From contig JAMDBH010000035.1 in NCBI GenBank assembly GCA_023487615.1, forward strand, positions 1-8,416: 8,416 nt of DNA. The letters are read 5' to 3'. The notes under the pieces were generated by a model that worked only from the letters and a program-made list of their open reading frames with translations, ran no database searches and was not told the DNA's origin. Positions within the stretch are counted from its first letter, which is position 1, and the number at the start of each line of letters is the position of its first letter. The position numbers were made by a program, and so were the translations under genes. Source of the DNA: Gammaproteobacteria bacterium. Its GTDB lineage: Bacteria; Pseudomonadota; Gammaproteobacteria; SURF-13. Shown here in pieces: positions 1 through 5,927 of this stretch.

Positions 1-558
1 CACCACTTCCGGCCCTTCGCTCAGCTTTTTACCGGGCAAAATGATGTTTACGTTGACGCCGGTCACATGCGCCCTGGGGCTGATGATCCGGTTGAGCAGC
101 AGCGGCTCCTCCACCGCGATGCGCCGGACGCGCTCCAGCTCCTTATCCGGCATGGACTGCGCGTCCTTGACCAGATTGCGCACCACCAGATCATCGCCGT
201 TCGCCGCGGTGTGCTGGAAATTAGTGACGGAATCCACGCGGCTCGAATAAGGAATCTGCCAGGCCTCCTTGGTCAACCACTCAATACTGGCGAGCGTTTC
301 GCGCGTGAACACCTTGCCGTCCTTGGGCGCGATGACAAACAGCACGTTGTCGTTCTTGGTGTAGGTGTTTTGCAGCGACTCGAAGGCGGCCAGCTCAGGA
401 TTTTCCTTGCTGAAAAATACCCGGTAGTCATTACTAAACTCCAGAAATCGTATTCCGCTGCCGCTCACCGCCACCAGCAACACCGTGATCAACATCACCC
501 ACCAGCGGAATCGTATTATTGATTCCGCGAATACAGCAATGATTTTATTGTTTTTCAT
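1..558 (-). CDS. RND/MMPL-family exporter, N-terminal part (runs off the left edge)
   Basis: Inner-membrane transporter of the RND superfamily, predicted-exporter group (COG1033/MMPL-like); substrate unknown. The visible 186 residues are the N terminus. A basic start (MKNNK) is followed by one membrane segment at about residues 19-36 after an RFRWW boundary. A periplasmic loop then begins with SNDYRVFF, followed by an alpha/beta porter-like stretch containing NDNVLFVIAPKDGKVFT and, near residue 180, NIILPGKKLSEGPE. The SNDYR-type motif just after the first helix is typical of this exporter group. The frame is open to the first base, so the gene is cut by the window, not broken; full members are about 750-900 residues with 12 helices. 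ATG at 558 is preferred over in-frame ATGs at 570 and 576 because GGAG lies 6 bases before it. It is the third gene after a TetR regulator and a membrane methyltransferase, 28 bases behind the latter. Family is secure; substrate and energy coupling are not visible. Confidence 0.85.
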   Translation of the reverse strand, partial: MKNNKIIAVFAESIIRFRWWVMLITVLLVAVSGSGIRFLEFSNDYRVFFSKENPELAAFESLQNTYTKNDNVLFVIAPKDGKVFTRETLASIEWLTKEAWQIPYSSRVDSVTNFQHTAANGDDLVVRNLVKDAQSMPDKELERVRRIAVEEPLLLNRIISPRAHVTGVNVNIILPGKKLSEGPEVV

Positions 559-564
559 GTTGGT

Positions 565-568
565 CTCC
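565..568 (-). promoter_or_regulatory. Ribosome binding site of the RND exporter gene
   Basis: GGAG on the minus strand with a 6-base spacer to the ATG at 558-556. It decides the start among three in-frame ATGs (576, 570, 558), since the upstream two overlap or precede this site. It is the clearest Shine-Dalgarno sequence in the left-hand cluster. Confidence 0.7.
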
Positions 569-586
569 ATGTACATCGTCTCAAGA

Positions 587-1069
587 TTAAAGCCAGCGCC
601 TTACCTTGGCCTTATACTGTAGATAAGCCTCACCAAACTTGTTCTCCAGGTAACGTTCTTCACGGGAAATCACACCGCGCTGAATTCCCCATATGACAAA
701 AGGTAGTAGCAGCAGCGGCCATAGCATGTTGGCAATGGCGGCGGCAGCGGTATAGAACACTGAGAGCGCGAGATACAGCGGATTACGACTGAAGCGGTAG
801 GAACCTTCGCTGACTATCTCCGTAGTGGGACTATAGGGGTCCACCGGCGTGCGCGCCCGACGCAAGGCAAGAAAGGCGGAGGCTGCGCACAACACACCGC
901 AGCCAATAAGCACCGCACCCAGCGGCCATGTCAGCGCATCCGGCAACCATGCGATCGGGTAAACCTTATTAAGCAACCAGCCGAGCAGCCAGCCGCTCAA
1001 ATAAATCAGCGGTGGCGGCGCGATGACGCCGGCGGTGTCCGGCCTGTTAAGGTAGCGGCGTAAGTCCAT
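587..1069 (-). CDS. Membrane methyltransferase of the isoprenylcysteine carboxyl methyltransferase / PEMT-like family
   Basis: Small integral inner-membrane protein of about 160 residues, related to isoprenylcysteine carboxyl methyltransferase and phospholipid N-methyltransferases, which transfer a methyl group from S-adenosylmethionine to a lipid-like or lipid-linked acceptor. Hydrophobic segments lie at about residues 15-33, 48-69 and 98-130. The SAM-binding signature follows: GSYRFSRNPLYL at about 89-100, then EERYLE (137-142) and FGEAYLQYKAKVRRW near the C terminus. Length and motif order match the bacterial family. The start is uncertain: ATG at 1069 is used here, but TTG at 1075 adds two residues and neither has a good ribosome site. 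The gene is in the same frame as the upstream tetR and lies 45 bases after its TGA. Bacteria with this family usually lack prenylated CAAX proteins, so the acceptor is unknown; a lipid or the cargo of the neighbouring exporter is possible (inference). Confidence 0.8.
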   Translation of the reverse strand: MDLRRYLNRPDTAGVIAPPPLIYLSGWLLGWLLNKVYPIAWLPDALTWPLGAVLIGCGVLCAASAFLALRRARTPVDPYSPTTEIVSEGSYRFSRNPLYLALSVFYTAAAAIANMLWPLLLLPFVIWGIQRGVISREERYLENKFGEAYLQYKAKVRRWL

Positions 1070-1114
1070 AGGCAATGTTGGCTTGGTCGGATGAGGAAGG
1101 CATGAGCGGTTTAT

Positions 1115-1738
1115 TCATGGACGCAAACTCTCAAGATATTGAATCAATCCGGCGCCGCAGGTATACAGCAGCTTGATGTCGCGCGCGTTTTTCGCCATGC
1201 CGATGCAGCCCTCCAATGCCGCTACGGTGAAGGTTGCCGCCGCATCGGGGTTTATGTCCGCTCGCACCTTGCCGCTTTGTTGTCCGCGCACCAAGGCCGC
1301 GCCGATCTCTGCACGCCACATGGCGTAAATGCGCTGGATGCGCGTGCGGAAACCCTCGTCCACGGGTGACATCTCCTGGGCAAGATTATTCAGGGGGCAA
1401 CCCAAAAATAGCTCATTGGCGTTGCACCCGCAGGGATCAAGCTTCTTTCCCTCTTCCTCTATCACATACAGCAGACCGTCTATGGGGTTATCGAAGTCAA
1501 GCAGAGGCTGTACCCACTTGGCGTGTACTTCAGGCTCGATCAGCTCCTCCACCACCGCGTAGCCCAGTGTGAGCTTGTCGGGAAAGTGATGGTACAGTGC
1601 GCCCTTGGTAAGCCCGGTCTTGGCGAGGATATTACTGAGACTCGCGGCCTGAAAGCCGCACTGGTGGATCTCCTCCAGAGCAGCCTGGAGCAGGATTTGC
1701 CGAGTCTGATCGGGATTACGGGCGTGCACGGTAGACAT
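1115..1738 (-). CDS. TetR/AcrR-family transcriptional repressor
   Basis: One-component DNA-binding regulator of 207 residues, the usual TetR size, acting in the cytoplasm as a dimer. The N-terminal TetR helix-turn-helix is clear: the domain starts TRQILLQAALEEIHQCGF (12-29) and the recognition part is SNILAKTGLTKGALYHHFPDK (35-55). The C-terminal ligand domain contains LFLGCPLNNLAQEMS (about 110-124), which resembles the GCPLGNL motif of the YxaF/LmrA-type TetR C-terminal group. Three cysteines cluster at residues 103, 105 and 114, which could bear on ligand or thiol sensing, but this is conjecture. The ATG at 1738 has only a weak AGG seven bases upstream. It is the first gene of a probable operon with the methyltransferase and RND exporter, so those are its likely targets. 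An inverted repeat over its own promoter suggests autorepression. The inducer cannot be read from the sequence. Confidence 0.93.
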   Translation of the reverse strand: MSTVHARNPDQTRQILLQAALEEIHQCGFQAASLSNILAKTGLTKGALYHHFPDKLTLGYAVVEELIEPEVHAKWVQPLLDFDNPIDGLLYVIEEEGKKLDPCGCNANELFLGCPLNNLAQEMSPVDEGFRTRIQRIYAMWRAEIGAALVRGQQSGKVRADINPDAAATFTVAALEGCIGMAKNARDIKLLYTCGAGLIQYLESLRP

Positions 1739-1826
1739 ACGGTTGCCTATAAGCAGGATAACCCGGACAATATCCAGAATTTCTATGTGGCAAATAGTGA
1801 TTGTTCATAATCTAATGCGCCATCCA

Positions 1827-1844
1827 ACATACCAACCAGTATGT
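1827..1844. promoter_or_regulatory. Probable TetR-family operator (inverted repeat ACATAC-N6-GTATGT)
   Basis: Perfect 6-bp arms at 1827-1832 and 1839-1844, spaced by six bases. Length and symmetry suit a TetR dimer, and CATAC...GTATG half-sites are common in operators of this family. The repeat covers the -10 region of the minus-strand promoter that would drive tetR, so binding would block it. Assignment to the adjacent regulator is inferred from position. Confidence 0.6.
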
Positions 1845-1867
1845 ATGTGCTCAGGGCACATTGTCAA
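1838..1867 (-). promoter_or_regulatory. Probable sigma-70 promoter of the tetR-methyltransferase-exporter cluster
   Basis: On the minus strand a perfect -35 TTGACA (1867-1862) is followed after 18 bases by CATACT (1843-1838), a four-of-six match to TATAAT. The predicted transcript starts near 1831 and leaves a leader of about 90 bases before the tetR ATG. The weak -10 lies inside the inverted repeat at 1827-1844. A 5-bp dyad, TGTGC-TCAGG-GCACA (1846-1860), sits between the two boxes. Confidence 0.5.
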
Positions 1868-1938
1868 TATGCCCTGCTCAGCCGATTTTGGATCGGTGTT
1901 GCGACACCAACAATTATCTATAGGTTATTGTTTTTAAT

Positions 1939-4900
1939 ATGGTAATAAACATCCTGGCACTGGCCGCCGCGCGCCGGCATGCCGGTCCATTGCTGGTGGT
2001 GACAGAGGACACGCTGGCGGCGCAACGGCTGGAGTATGAGCTGCGCTTTTACATAGGCGATAACCCTGCCCTGCCCGTGCTGAGTTTTCCGGATTGGGAG
2101 ACTTTGCCCTACGACAATTTTTCTCCTCACCAGGACATCGTCTCGCAACGCCAGGAGGCGCTGTATCGTTTGCCGGGTTTACAGCGAGGGGTGTTGATCG
2201 TTCCTCTGACGACCCTTATGCTGCGGCTCGTTCCACAGAACTATCTGACTGCCAATAGCTTGTTGCTGGAGCTGGGAGAAAGACTGGATCTCACGGCGCT
2301 GCGCAAGCGGCTCGAATCCTCCGGCTATCAGTACGTCTCACAGGTAATGGAGCATGGCGAGTTTGCGGTGCGGGGGGGGCTGGTTGACTTGTTCCCGATG
2401 GGCGCCGCGCAACCCTATCGCGTGGATCTGCTGGACGACCAGGTGGATACGATCCGCACCTTCGACACCGAAACTCAACGCACTACTGCGACGGTCAAGC
2501 ACATCCGCCTGCTGCCCGCGCGCGAGTTTCCGCTCAACGACGAAGGCATCGCGCGCTTTCGTCAGGCCTGGCGTGTGCACTTCGAAGGCGACCCGCAGCG
2601 CTCGCCGTTCTATCGGGATGTGAGCAAGGGCCTGGCGCCGCCCGGCGTCGAATACTATTTGCCGCTGTTTTTCGAACATATGACTACCCTGTTCGATTAT
2701 CTGCCGTCTTCAAGTCTGGTGATGATCAGCGAGGGTGTGGAAGCGGCGGCGGAACGCTTTTGGCAAGAGATCGAGGAGCGCTATGAACAGGGCCGCCACG
2801 ATACCGAACGTCCCTTGCTGCCGCCCTCGCAACTCTTTCTGAAAATCCAGGAACTGGATAACGCACTCAGCGCCTTTCCGCAAGTCATTACGCAGCGTTT
2901 TAAGATCGAACAGGGCGCTCACCGAAACCTCGTCAATTACGACACACAGCTCCCGCCTGCGCTGACCCTGGATGCGAGGGCGGCCGATCCAATGGCGGCG
3001 CTGCGCACATTTCTGGAAGAGTTTGACGGCCGCGTGTTGTTCGCCGCCGAGACCACGGGCCGCCGCGAGACCTTATTGGAGATGCTGCGCGGCCGGGGGT
3101 GGCAGCCCGTGTTGTTCCCCAATTGGCAGGCCTTTCTGGAATCCGAAGCAAGGCTGGGCATCTCCGTCTCGCCGCTGGAGCAGGGCTTGCTCTTAAAAGA
3201 GCCGCACTTGGCCATCGTGGCCGAGTCTCAGTTGTTCGGCGAGCGGGTGATGCAACGGCGCCGGCGCAAGACACGCGCCCGCGACACCGAGAACATCATC
3301 CGCAACCTGACCGAGCTGCATATCGGTGCGCCGGTGGTGCATGAAGATCATGGCGTCGGCCGCTATCTGGGCCTGCAAGTGTTGCAGGTCGGCGATTTGG
3401 AGACGGAGTTTCTCACGCTTGAATACGCGGGCGGGGACAAACTCTATGTGCCCGTCGCCTCTTTGCATTTCATCAGCCGCTATACGGGCGCGGCGCCGGA
3501 GAATGCCCCTCTGCACCGGCTGGGTAGCGACCAGTGGCAGCGCGCCAAGCGCAAAGCGCAGGAAAAGGTACGCGATGTCGCGGCCGAGCTGTTGGAGATC
3601 TACGCCCGGCGCGCCGCGCGCAAGGGACATGCCTTCTCTCTCGGTGAAGACGAATACGCCACCTTCGCCGCCGCGTTTCCGTTCGAGGAGACGCCCGATC
3701 AATTGGAGGCTATCGAGAGCGTGCTCGCCGATATGCGCACCGATAAACCGATGGATCGTTTAATTTGTGGCGACGTCGGCTTCGGCAAGACCGAGGTGGC
3801 GATGCGGGCCGCGTTTGTCGCGGTGCAGGGAGGAAGACAAGTCGCCGTGCTGGTACCGACGACGTTACTCGCCCAGCAGCACTATCAAAACTTCAAGGAT
3901 CGCTTTGCCGACTGGCCGGTGCGGGTCGAGGTGCTGTCGCGGTTTCGTTCCAAGAAACAGCATGACGAGGTCATCAACGGGCTGGCCGACGGAAGCGTGG
4001 ACATCATCATAGGCACCCACAAGCTCCTGCAATCGGACATCAAATTCAAACGCCTGGGTTTGGTGGTGATAGACGAGGAGCACCGTTTCGGCGTTCAACA
4101 AAAGGAACGCTTCAAACAATTGCGCGCCGAGGTGGATGTGCTCACTCTCACCGCGACGCCCATCCCGCGCACGCTTTCGATGTCGCTCTCGGGCATGCGC
4201 GACCTCTCCATCATCGCAACCCCGCCAGCACGCCGTCTCGCGGTCAAGACCTTTGTGCGCGAATGGAACAAGACACTTATCCAGGAGGCCGTGTTACGCG
4301 AGATCAAACGCGGCGGCCAGGTGTATTTCCTGCACAACGACCTCGATACCATTGAGAAAATGGCGCAAGGGATTGAGGCGCTGGTGCCGGAGGCGGGCGT
4401 ACGCGTCGCGCACGGCCAGATGCGTGAGCGCGAGCTGGAACAGGTGATGCTCGATTTCTATCATCAACGTTTCAACGTGCTGGTATGCAGCACCATCATC
4501 GAGAGCGGCATAGACGTGCCGAGCGCCAACACCATCGTCATCAATCGGGCCGATAAATTCGGTCTCGCGCAACTTTATCAACTACGCGGCCGCGTGGGCC
4601 GTTCCCACCACAGCGCCTATGCCTACCTCATCATCCCGCCGCGTAACGCCATCACCGCCGACGCACTCAAACGCCTGGAGGCGATAGAGTCCATTCAGGA
4701 TCTCGGCACCGGCTTCACCCTCGCCTCGCACGATCTGGAAATCCGCGGTGCAGGCGAACTGCTCGGCGAAGAACAGAGCGGTCAGATACAAGAGGTCGGC
4801 TACACACTGTACACTGAACTGCTGGAACGGGCGGTCAAGGCACTTAGATCAGGCCGCGAGCCTGAATTGGATCGTCCGCTCGATCACGGCGCTGAGATTG

Positions 4901-5328
4901 ATCTGCACATTCCGGCATTGATACCGGAAAATTACCTGCCTGATGTGCATACGCGGCTGATACTCTATAAACGTATCGCCAGTGCGGCCTCCGAAGACGA
5001 ACTGCGCGAACTGCAAGTCGAGATGATAGACCGCTTCGGCCTGTTGCCGCAGCCGGCCAAGATACTCTTCAAAATCACCGAGCTTAAATTGCTGGCCCAA
5101 CCGCTCGGGATACGCAAGATCGAGGCCGGCGAACACGGCGCACGTCTGACCTTCACCGATAGACCCTCTGTGGAACCGGGGAAAATTATTTTCCTTATCC
5201 AGCGCGACCCCAAGACTTACAAACTGGACGGGCAAAATAAATTGCGTATTATTAAATCGTTGCCGGACGCCACGGCGCGCATTCAGGCTATTGAACAGAT
5301 TTTACAGGCCTTATCTGCGGGTGGTTAG
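1939..5328 (+). CDS. mfd: Transcription-repair coupling factor Mfd
   Basis: ATP-dependent translocase that pushes or removes RNA polymerase stalled at DNA lesions and recruits UvrA. All domains are present in order. The UvrB-like UvrA-binding module includes DWETLPYD (52-59) and FDTETQRT (175-182). The polymerase-interacting domain starts at HIGAPVVHEDHGVGRY (461-476) and runs to about 520. The helicase core has Walker A GDVGFGKT (611-618), DEEH (712-715), TATPIPRT (738-745) and QLRGRVGR (881-888). The translocation motif spans roughly 905-945, and the C-terminal domain that masks UvrA binding spans about 980-1115. The protein has 1129 residues against about 1150 usual. The difference is mostly at the N terminus: the first Met aligns about 25 residues into E. 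coli Mfd, and the frame is closed by TAG at 1921-1923. The ATG at 1939 has no proper ribosome site. The rest shows no frameshift or lost motif. It diverges from tetR and reads toward the toxin-antitoxin pair. Confidence 0.98.
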   Translation: MVINILALAAARRHAGPLLVVTEDTLAAQRLEYELRFYIGDNPALPVLSFPDWETLPYDNFSPHQDIVSQRQEALYRLPGLQRGVLIVPLTTLMLRLVPQNYLTANSLLLELGERLDLTALRKRLESSGYQYVSQVMEHGEFAVRGGLVDLFPMGAAQPYRVDLLDDQVDTIRTFDTETQRTTATVKHIRLLPAREFPLNDEGIARFRQAWRVHFEGDPQRSPFYRDVSKGLAPPGVEYYLPLFFEHMTTLFDYLPSSSLVMISEGVEAAAERFWQEIEERYEQGRHDTERPLLPPSQLFLKIQELDNALSAFPQVITQRFKIEQGAHRNLVNYDTQLPPALTLDARAADPMAALRTFLEEFDGRVLFAAETTGRRETLLEMLRGRGWQPVLFPNWQAFLESEARLGISVSPLEQGLLLKEPHLAIVAESQLFGERVMQRRRRKTRARDTENIIRNLTELHIGAPVVHEDHGVGRYLGLQVLQVGDLETEFLTLEYAGGDKLYVPVASLHFISRYTGAAPENAPLHRLGSDQWQRAKRKAQEKVRDVAAELLEIYARRAARKGHAFSLGEDEYATFAAAFPFEETPDQLEAIESVLADMRTDKPMDRLICGDVGFGKTEVAMRAAFVAVQGGRQVAVLVPTTLLAQQHYQNFKDRFADWPVRVEVLSRFRSKKQHDEVINGLADGSVDIIIGTHKLLQSDIKFKRLGLVVIDEEHRFGVQQKERFKQLRAEVDVLTLTATPIPRTLSMSLSGMRDLSIIATPPARRLAVKTFVREWNKTLIQEAVLREIKRGGQVYFLHNDLDTIEKMAQGIEALVPEAGVRVAHGQMRERELEQVMLDFYHQRFNVLVCSTIIESGIDVPSANTIVINRADKFGLAQLYQLRGRVGRSHHSAYAYLIIPPRNAITADALKRLEAIESIQDLGTGFTLASHDLEIRGAGELLGEEQSGQIQEVGYTLYTELLERAVKALRSGREPELDRPLDHGAEIDLHIPALIPENYLPDVHTRLILYKRIASAASEDELRELQVEMIDRFGLLPQPAKILFKITELKLLAQPLGIRKIEAGEHGARLTFTDRPSVEPGKIIFLIQRDPKTYKLDGQNKLRIIKSLPDATARIQAIEQILQALSAGG

Positions 5329-5369
5329 ACCACGGCCTGGCTTTCTGGGTATATAATGACCTTGGTCTA
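5326..5369. repeat. Inverted repeat TAGACCA / TGGTCTA after mfd
   Basis: Arms at 5326-5332 and 5363-5369 are perfect over seven bases; allowing one mismatch they extend to ten (5326-5335 with 5360-5369), leaving a 24-base loop. The left arm includes the mfd TAG stop codon, and the loop contains the TATAAT box of the following toxin-antitoxin pair. No T-run follows, so it is a poor rho-independent terminator. It may be an operator bound by the antitoxin complex, or chance. Confidence 0.4.
5352..5357 (+). promoter_or_regulatory. -10 box of a probable promoter for the DUF433-DUF5615 pair
   Basis: Perfect TATAAT between the mfd stop and the antitoxin start. Transcription would begin near 5364, giving a leader of about 33 bases. 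No good -35 is found at 16-18 bases spacing (the 17-base position reads ACCACG), so the promoter may be weak or activator-dependent. It lies inside the inverted repeat 5326-5369. Confidence 0.5.
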
Positions 5370-5380
5370 TGTATAACCAT

Positions 5381-5385
5381 GAGGG
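5381..5385 (+). promoter_or_regulatory. Ribosome binding site of the DUF433 antitoxin gene
   Basis: GAGGG with an 11-base spacer to the ATG at 5397. The spacer is a little long, but this site favours 5397 over the in-frame ATG at 5379, which it overlaps and which has no ribosome site of its own. Confidence 0.5.
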
Positions 5386-5396
5386 TATTAACTTTT

Positions 5397-5609
5397 ATGG
5401 ACAAACCAATCATTTCGATCTCGCCTGACGTGATGGGCGGGACTCCCGTTTTTGCAGGCACCCGAGTACCTATCCAGACTTTGCTTGATTATCTCGAAGG
5501 CGGAGAGACCATTGATAATTTCCTTGAAGGTTTTCCGACAGTGACTCGAGAACAGGTTGTCGCCTTTCTCGAGCAAGCCAAAAATAAAATGGTAACCGCC
5601 CTGACGTGA
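5397..5609 (+). CDS. DUF433-family antitoxin
   Basis: Small cytoplasmic protein of 70 residues in the DUF433 (VapB-like antitoxin) family, expected to bind and neutralise the toxin encoded next to it and possibly to repress its own promoter. The family signature SPDVMGGTPVFAGTRVPI is at residues 9-26, followed by a helical winged-helix-like part with LLDYLEGG (29-36), FLEGFPTVTREQV (42-54) and a short C-terminal helix. ATG at 5397 is chosen because family members start a few residues before the conserved ISP motif and GAGGG precedes it; an ATG at 5379 would add six residues. The stop codon overlaps the GTG start of the toxin gene by four bases, so translation is probably coupled. An inverted repeat and a TATAAT box lie upstream. 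The antitoxin role is known for paired members of the family; here it is inferred from the pairing. Confidence 0.88.
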   Translation: MDKPIISISPDVMGGTPVFAGTRVPIQTLLDYLEGGETIDNFLEGFPTVTREQVVAFLEQAKNKMVTALT

Positions 5610-5926
5610 AGATATTGGTTGATGAGTGTATTGACCGCCGTTTTGCGAAACTGATCAGCGGACATTTTGTGAGAACCGTCCCTCAAATGGGCTGGGCAAC
5701 TATCAAAAACGGCGAATTGCTGACGCTGGCAGAAGAAGATTTTGATGTTTTCGTGACCGTTGATCGTAACTTGTCATTTCAACAAAACCTGCCCAAATTC
5801 AGTGTCGCGGTAGTCATCCTCCAGGCACAGAGCAACAGCCTAAAAGACCTTCAACCTCTTGCGTTCAAGCTTATGGAGAAACTTACAAGCCTGAAACCCG
5901 GTGAGCTTGTCTTTATCGGCCCCTAA
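5606..5926 (+). CDS. DUF5615 PIN-like toxin
   Basis: Protein of 106 residues in the DUF5615 PIN-like family, predicted ribonuclease toxins of type II systems partnered by DUF433 proteins. Acidic residues expected at a metal site are present: D6 and E7 in KILVDECID, E37 in KNGELL, and D53 in VTVDRNLSFQQNL. GWATIKNGELLTLA (29-42) and the late VVILQAQSN segment are also family features. The start is GTG at 5606, overlapping the antitoxin stop by four bases (GTGA), and gives the standard MKILVDE N terminus. The frame is intact and all the candidate catalytic acids are kept, so it looks functional. A hand count over its first 53 codons gives about 45% GC, clearly below a 60-base sample of mfd (about 63%), in line with acquisition by transfer. 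RNA target unknown. Confidence 0.87.
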   Translation: MKILVDECIDRRFAKLISGHFVRTVPQMGWATIKNGELLTLAEEDFDVFVTVDRNLSFQQNLPKFSVAVVILQAQSNSLKDLQPLAFKLMEKLTSLKPGELVFIGP

Positions 5927-5927
5927 A

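Larger units (their letters stand above)
1739..1938. other. Divergent intergenic region between tetR and mfd
   Basis: Two hundred bases, AT-richer than the flanking genes, separating the leftward tetR cluster from rightward mfd. It holds a minus-strand promoter with a perfect -35, an inverted repeat over the -10, and a second dyad between the two boxes. For mfd no good plus-strand promoter was found: TTGCGA at 1899-1904 has no well-spaced -10, and AGG at 1922-1924 is 14 bases from the ATG, too far for a normal ribosome site. No convincing small gene is present. Confidence 0.7.

Noticed and set aside
67..522. Plus-strand open frame of 151 codons at the left edge
   Set aside because: It lies antisense to the RND exporter N terminus, which has recognisable family motifs and a ribosome site; the plus-strand protein has no recognisable features.
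1756..1775. Dyad GGATA-N10-TATCC near the tetR start as an attenuator or operator
   Set aside because: Only five bases per arm with no extension; expected by chance in AT-rich intergenic DNA.
3193..3702. Minus-strand open frame of 169 codons inside mfd (also 4849-5235)
   Set aside because: Both are antisense shadows of the GC-rich, well-conserved mfd coding sequence; their translations resemble no family and there are no start signals.
5379..5396. Upstream ATG at 5379 as the antitoxin start
   Set aside because: It has no ribosome site, and the extra residues (MRVLTF) are not part of the DUF433 family; GAGGG overlapping it instead serves the ATG at 5397.
5901..5927. Extended GTG start for the radical SAM protein, overlapping the toxin gene
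   Set aside because: The extra nine residues do not fit the family N terminus, and the ATG at 5928 gives the expected short lead to KGRGA.
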